DNA from: Pseudonocardia xinjiangensis
Lineage (GTDB): Bacteria; Actinomycetota; Actinomycetes; Mycobacteriales; Pseudonocardiaceae
Direction: 5' to 3'
DNA: 35,003 nt
Assembly: GCF_012911925.1 (NCBI RefSeq)
Contig: NZ_JAAXKY010000078.1
Location: 1 to 35,003 of the forward strand
In this document: positions 31,943 through 35,003 of the stretch, one piece after another
Position numbering within the stretch: the stretch's first letter is position 1
How the letters are laid out: the number at the start of each line of letters is the position of its first letter
Position numbers and translations under genes: made by a program
Notes under the pieces: generated by a model
Seen by the model: the letters and a program-made list of their open reading frames with translations, nothing else
Databases searched by the model: none
Told to the model about the DNA's origin: nothing

Positions 31943-33925
31943 GTGCACCTTTCGGATCAGCGTCACGATCTCGTTCATCATCGCGGTGAGCCGAAAGTCC
32001 TTCGGCGTGAACACCGCGGCCACGCCCTTCTCCCGCAGCGTCGCCGCGTCCTCGGGCGGGATGATGCCGCCCACCACGACCGGCACGTCGTCGGCTCCGG
32101 CGGCCCGCAGCCCCTCCACCACGGCAGGCACCACCTGCAGGTGCGAGCCGGACAGCACCGACAACCCGACGACGTGGACGTCCTCCTGCACGGCGGCTGC
32201 CACGATCTGCGCGGGCGTGAGCCGGATGCCCTGGTAGACCACCTCGAAGCCGACGTCGCGCGCACGCACGGCCACCTGCTCCGCGCCGTTGGAGTGGCCG
32301 TCGAGCCCTGGCTTGCCCACCAGCATGCGCAGCCGGGAGCCGAGCTCCTCCCCCGTGGCCCGCACGCGCTCGCGCACCACTCCGATCTCGCCGACCGCCT
32401 CGCCGGAGGCGATCGCGGCGGACACCCCGGTGGGGGCCCGGAACTCGCCGAACGTCTCCCGCAGCACCCCGGCCCACTCCCCCGTGGTGACACCCGCCTT
32501 GGCGCAGGTGATCGAGACGTCCATGAGGTTGGTGTCGGTCTTGGCCGCGTCGCGCAGCGCGGCGAGCGCGCTCTCGACGGCCGGCGCGTCCCGGGACGCA
32601 CGCCAGGCCCGGATCGCCTCGACCGCCGCGGCCTCGGTCGCCGGGTCGACCGTCTCGATCGCGGCCGCGCCCTCGGCCTGCAGCGGGCTGGGCTCGGTGG
32701 TGTCGAACCTGTTCACGCCGACAACGACGTCCTCGCCCGACTCCATCCGGCGCCGCCGCTCGGCCAGCGAGCCCACCAGCCGGCCCTTCATGTAGCCGGA
32801 CTCGACGGCGGCGACCGCGCCACCCATCTCCTGCACCCGCGCGATCTCCGCGCGGGCGTCGGCCACGAGCTCGGCGACCTTCGCCTCGACCACGTGGCTG
32901 CCGGCGAACAGGTCCTCGTACTCCAGCAGGTCGGTCTCGTAGGCGAGCACCTGCTGCATGCGCAGTGCCCACTGCTGGTCCCACGGCCGGGGCAGCCCCA
33001 GTGCCTCGTTCCAGGCCGGGAGCTGCATCGCGCGGGCGCGGGCGTCGCGGGAGAGCGTCACCGCGAGCATCTCCAGCACGATCCGCTGGACGTTGTTCTC
33101 CGGCTGCGCCTCGGTGAGCCCGAGCGAGTTGACCTGCACGCCGTAGCGCAGGCGCCGCTGCCTCGCGTCCTGCACGCCGTAGCGCTCCCGCGTGATCTCG
33201 TCCCAGAGCTGACCGAGGGCCCGCATCTTGCACATCTCCTCGACGAACCGCAGGCCCGCGTTGACGAAGAAGGAGATGCGCGCGACCACGTCGCCGAACC
33301 GCTCCGGCGGCACCTGGCCGGAGTCGCGCACCGCGTCCAGCACCGCCATCGCCGTGGACAGCGCGTAGGCGAGCTCCTGCGGCGGCGTGGCCCCGGCCTC
33401 CTGCAGGTGGTAGCTGCAGATGTTGATCGGGTTCCACTTCGGGATGTTGGCCACCGACCAGGCGATCATGTCGGTGATCAGGCGCATGCTCGGCGCGGGC
33501 GGGAACACGTACGTCCCGCGTGACAGGTACTCCTTCACGATGTCGTTCTGCGTGGTCCCGGCCAGGGTCGCCCGCGGGGCGTCGTGCTCGTCGGCCACCG
33601 CCACGTAGAGCGCGAGCAGCCACATGGCGGGCGCGTTGATCGTCATCGAGGTGTTGGCCTCGGCCATCGGGATGCCGTGGAACAACGCGCGCATGTCGCC
33701 GATGTGGCTCACCGGCACCCCGACCTTGCCGACCTCCCCCGTCGCCAGCTCGTCGTCGGGGTCGTAGCCGGTCTGGGTCGGCAGGTCGAACGCCACCGAC
33801 AGGCCGGTCTGCCCCTTCGCGAGGTTGCGCCGGAAGAGCTCGTTGGACCGCTCCGCCGAGGAGTGCCCGGCGTAGGTCCTGATCACCCAGGGACGGTCGC
33901 GCTGACGGTCGGTCGGGTAGGGCAC
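31928..33925 (-). CDS. meaA: Ethylmalonyl-CoA mutase (MeaA/Ecm)
   Basis: 665 aa, a single-chain B12 mutase. N-terminal TIM barrel: RTYAGHSSAERSNELFRRNLAKGQTGLSVAFDLPTQTGYDPDD, then TTQNDIVKEYLSRGTYVFPP and NICSYHLQEAGATP. The C-terminal cobalamin domain has LDGHSNGAEQ with the cobalt-ligating H544, GLSVLSGSH and VVVGGIIP. DGHSNGAEQ instead of DGHDRG and TYAGH are marks of the Ecm clade, which converts ethylmalonyl-CoA to methylsuccinyl-CoA in the ethylmalonyl-CoA pathway. The GTG at 33925 has GGAGG 6 nt upstream. Ccr and other pathway genes are not in the window. Methylmalonyl-CoA mutase is less likely because no small subunit gene adjoins. Confidence 0.88.
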   Translation of the reverse strand: MPYPTDRQRDRPWVIRTYAGHSSAERSNELFRRNLAKGQTGLSVAFDLPTQTGYDPDDELATGEVGKVGVPVSHIGDMRALFHGIPMAEANTSMTINAPAMWLLALYVAVADEHDAPRATLAGTTQNDIVKEYLSRGTYVFPPAPSMRLITDMIAWSVANIPKWNPINICSYHLQEAGATPPQELAYALSTAMAVLDAVRDSGQVPPERFGDVVARISFFVNAGLRFVEEMCKMRALGQLWDEITRERYGVQDARQRRLRYGVQVNSLGLTEAQPENNVQRIVLEMLAVTLSRDARARAMQLPAWNEALGLPRPWDQQWALRMQQVLAYETDLLEYEDLFAGSHVVEAKVAELVADARAEIARVQEMGGAVAAVESGYMKGRLVGSLAERRRRMESGEDVVVGVNRFDTTEPSPLQAEGAAAIETVDPATEAAAVEAIRAWRASRDAPAVESALAALRDAAKTDTNLMDVSITCAKAGVTTGEWAGVLRETFGEFRAPTGVSAAIASGEAVGEIGVVRERVRATGEELGSRLRMLVGKPGLDGHSNGAEQVAVRARDVGFEVVYQGIRLTPAQIVAAAVQEDVHVVGLSVLSGSHLQVVPAVVEGLRAAGADDVPVVVGGIIPPEDAATLREKGVAAVFTPKDFRLTAMMNEIVTLIRKVHQLGD

Positions 33926-34081
33926 CGGACACCTCCGCGTCGTGGATCCGGCGGGCAGACCGGCTCAGCCTACTGGCGCGTAGCTTTCCCGAGAGGGCGA
34001 ACGGCGCGGCGTCACACCGGGCAACGGTGAGGGATCGATCCAGTGTTCGTGGGGGCGCGGTTGCGGCGTCCGTGGCGCACA

Positions 34082-34417
34082 ATGTCCGGCATGCTCGAGG
34101 GGACACCGGCCGTCGCCCTCATCGGCGCGCTGTTGATGAGTGCGGTCCTCTTCGTGGCGCTGCGCTGGACGTTCGGCACCGGCCGCAACCAGCCCGCGCC
34201 GCACCTCCCGGACCCGGACGACCCCACCGGCGACGGCCTGCTCGAGGAGGTCTCCCGGGTGCCGACGGAGGCGGCCGCCCTGGTGCTGCGGTCCCGCCTC
34301 GGCGACGCCGGCATCCGCGCGACGGTCGGCCGCGCCGACGGTGTCTACCGCCTGCTCGTCTTCCACTCGGACGCCGTCAACGCCCGGGTGGTGCTGAGCA
34401 GGGGCGCCCTCGACTGA
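34082..34417 (+). CDS. Small membrane-anchored protein with a DUF2007-like domain
   Basis: 111 aa from the ATG at 34082; an ATG at 34091 and an upstream GTG are alternatives. One membrane helix (TPAVALIGALLMSAVLFVAL) is followed by a Pro/Asp-rich linker and a cytoplasmic domain VSRVPTEAAALVLRSRLGDAGIRATVGRADGVYRLLVFHSDAVNARVVL. This pattern recalls DUF2007 (putative signal-transducing) domains, where a ferredoxin-like fold is predicted. Function unknown. It is divergent from meaA with about 156 bp between, and convergent with the DUF1206 gene across the repeat array. Confidence 0.65.
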   Translation: MSGMLEGTPAVALIGALLMSAVLFVALRWTFGTGRNQPAPHLPDPDDPTGDGLLEEVSRVPTEAAALVLRSRLGDAGIRATVGRADGVYRLLVFHSDAVNARVVLSRGALD

Positions 34418-34434
34418 CCGTACGGCCGGAAAAA

Positions 34435-34591
34435 CGGGCGACTCGCGCACGCGAAACGGGCGACTCGCGCGGCCGGAACGGGCGACTCGCGGGGGCCGCG
34501 CGCCGGCCGTCCCGCGAGTCGCCCGGTTTCTCCCCGCGAGTCGCCCGGTTTCTCCCCGCGAGTCGCCCCGTTTCCGCGGGCGAGTCGCCCG
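34435..34591. repeat. Inverted array of seven 22-bp-phased repeats
   Basis: CGGGCGACTCGC starts at 34435, 34457 and 34479; the inverse GCGAGTCGCCCG starts at 34514, 34536, 34558 (last base changed to C) and 34580. Within each half the spacing is exactly 22 bp, and the halves face each other about a 23-nt centre. The last unit is part of CGGGCGAGTCGCCCG, itself a palindrome. It fills the gap between two convergent stop codons. I do not know a named repeat family with this sequence. Confidence 0.9.
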
Positions 34592-34599
34592 CTGCGGCC

Positions 34600-35003
34600 T
34601 CAGACGCGGTGGTAGCGCGCGTCGAAGAAGGAGAACACGCCGTAGGCGGCCAGCCCGATGGCGACGATGATCAGCAGGTAGGGCCCGAACGGCTGGGCGG
34701 CGAGCGTCTTGAGCGCCACGTCGAGCCCGGACGCCTCGTCCGGGCGGAACCGGACGGCCGCGATCACGACGAGCACCCCGATGAGCCCGATGGTGATGCC
34801 CTTCGCGACGGAGCCGACCTGCCCGGTGCGTTCGAGGGTCTGCCGCGCGTGGCGGTCGGTCGGGGTGCTCATGTCCTCGAGGAACTTCTTCTGGTAGCCC
34901 TGGACGATCTTGACGATGCCGGCCACCAGGATCCCGAGCCCGACCGCCCCGACGATGAACTGACCGCCGGGCAGCCCGAGCACTCCGGCGGTCAGTTCAT
35001 CGT
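34600..35003 (-). CDS. DUF1206 membrane protein, 5' end outside the window
   Basis: The C-terminal about 134 residues of a membrane protein; the frame remains open through the window end (DELTAGVLGLPGGQFIVG). About four membrane helices are visible in two similar pairs: QFIVGAVGLGILVAGIVKIVQGYQKKFLEDM, then ERTGQVGSVAKGITIGLIGVLVVIAAV and FGPYLLIIVAIGLAAYGVFSFFDARYHRV. This repeated two-helix unit ending in ARYHRV is typical of DUF1206 proteins of actinobacteria and others, of unknown function. An apparent GTG start at 34983 is within the conserved helix and should not be used. Confidence 0.88.
   Translation of the reverse strand, partial: DELTAGVLGLPGGQFIVGAVGLGILVAGIVKIVQGYQKKFLEDMSTPTDRHARQTLERTGQVGSVAKGITIGLIGVLVVIAAVRFRPDEASGLDVALKTLAAQPFGPYLLIIVAIGLAAYGVFSFFDARYHRV

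Noticed and set aside
31928..33925. Methylmalonyl-CoA mutase large subunit
   Set aside because: DGHSNGAEQ and TYAGH, the 665-aa length and absence of a small subunit gene fit the ethylmalonyl-CoA mutase group better.
34435..34591. CRISPR array
   Set aside because: Repeats are only 12 bp with 10-bp intervals, the array switches orientation in the middle, the intervals are similar to each other, and no cas genes are near.
34600..34983. Complete 127-aa membrane protein starting at a GTG
   Set aside because: The frame is open to the window edge and the GTG lies within a conserved DUF1206 helix, so the gene is truncated by the window.

Overview
The window is very GC-rich with strong third-position G/C bias, dense overlapping operons, GTG starts and several promoters that look leaderless. 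NucS (the mismatch endonuclease of actinobacteria and archaea), MHS and DHA3 transporters, EhuABCD and a MeaA-type ethylmalonyl-CoA mutase together suggest a free-living actinomycete chromosome, most like Pseudonocardia or a relative. The genus is an inference from gene content. I see no rRNA, tRNA, CRISPR array, transposase or integrase.

Layout. 1-6.2 kb, mostly minus strand: nucS; a tight MurNAc-recycling operon (MHS transporter, anmK, MurR/RpiR regulator, murQ) preceded by a 15-bp palindrome resembling the HexR operator; a WYL regulator divergent from a NUDIX hydrolase. 6.8-9.3 kb: an acyl-CoA dehydrogenase, then an unusual island in which two 164-bp direct repeats (about 93% identical, 1012 bp apart) flank a BldC/MerR-like HTH gene, a repeat-dense control region and two small genes, one encoding a Cys-rich protein. 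9.3-11.7 kb: a MarR regulator coupled to a DHA3-type exporter, and a DUF302-like protein. 11.7-14.7 kb: a TetR regulator with a cytochrome P450, divergent from a crotonase that lacks both catalytic glutamates, with a 10-bp-arm operator between them. 14.7-20.5 kb: an ABC ATPase, ABC permease and DUF418 operon divergent from a NarL-type two-component system. 20.5-21.6 kb: a frameshifted gene remnant and a VapBC toxin-antitoxin pair. 21.6-24.6 kb: ehuBCDA for ectoine/hydroxyectoine uptake. 24.8-25.7 kb: a long amphipathic-helix protein. 25.7-31.7 kb: a five-gene oligopeptide-type ABC importer with a large hairpin after the binding-protein gene. 31.9-35 kb: ethylmalonyl-CoA mutase, a small DUF2007-like membrane protein, and the 3' part of a DUF1206 gene.

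The most unusual non-coding signal is a repeat family built on GCGAGTCGCCCG, spaced at exactly 22 bp, in three gene-free places (about 7.96 kb, 9.2 kb and 34.4-34.6 kb). The last is an inverted array of three plus four units between convergent genes. A second hairpin family (GTCCTCGCAGAG and its reverse complement) occurs three times, twice joined to the first. Much of the window is regulator-transporter pairs for scavenging (muropeptide sugars, ectoines, peptides) or export, each with a visible candidate operator.
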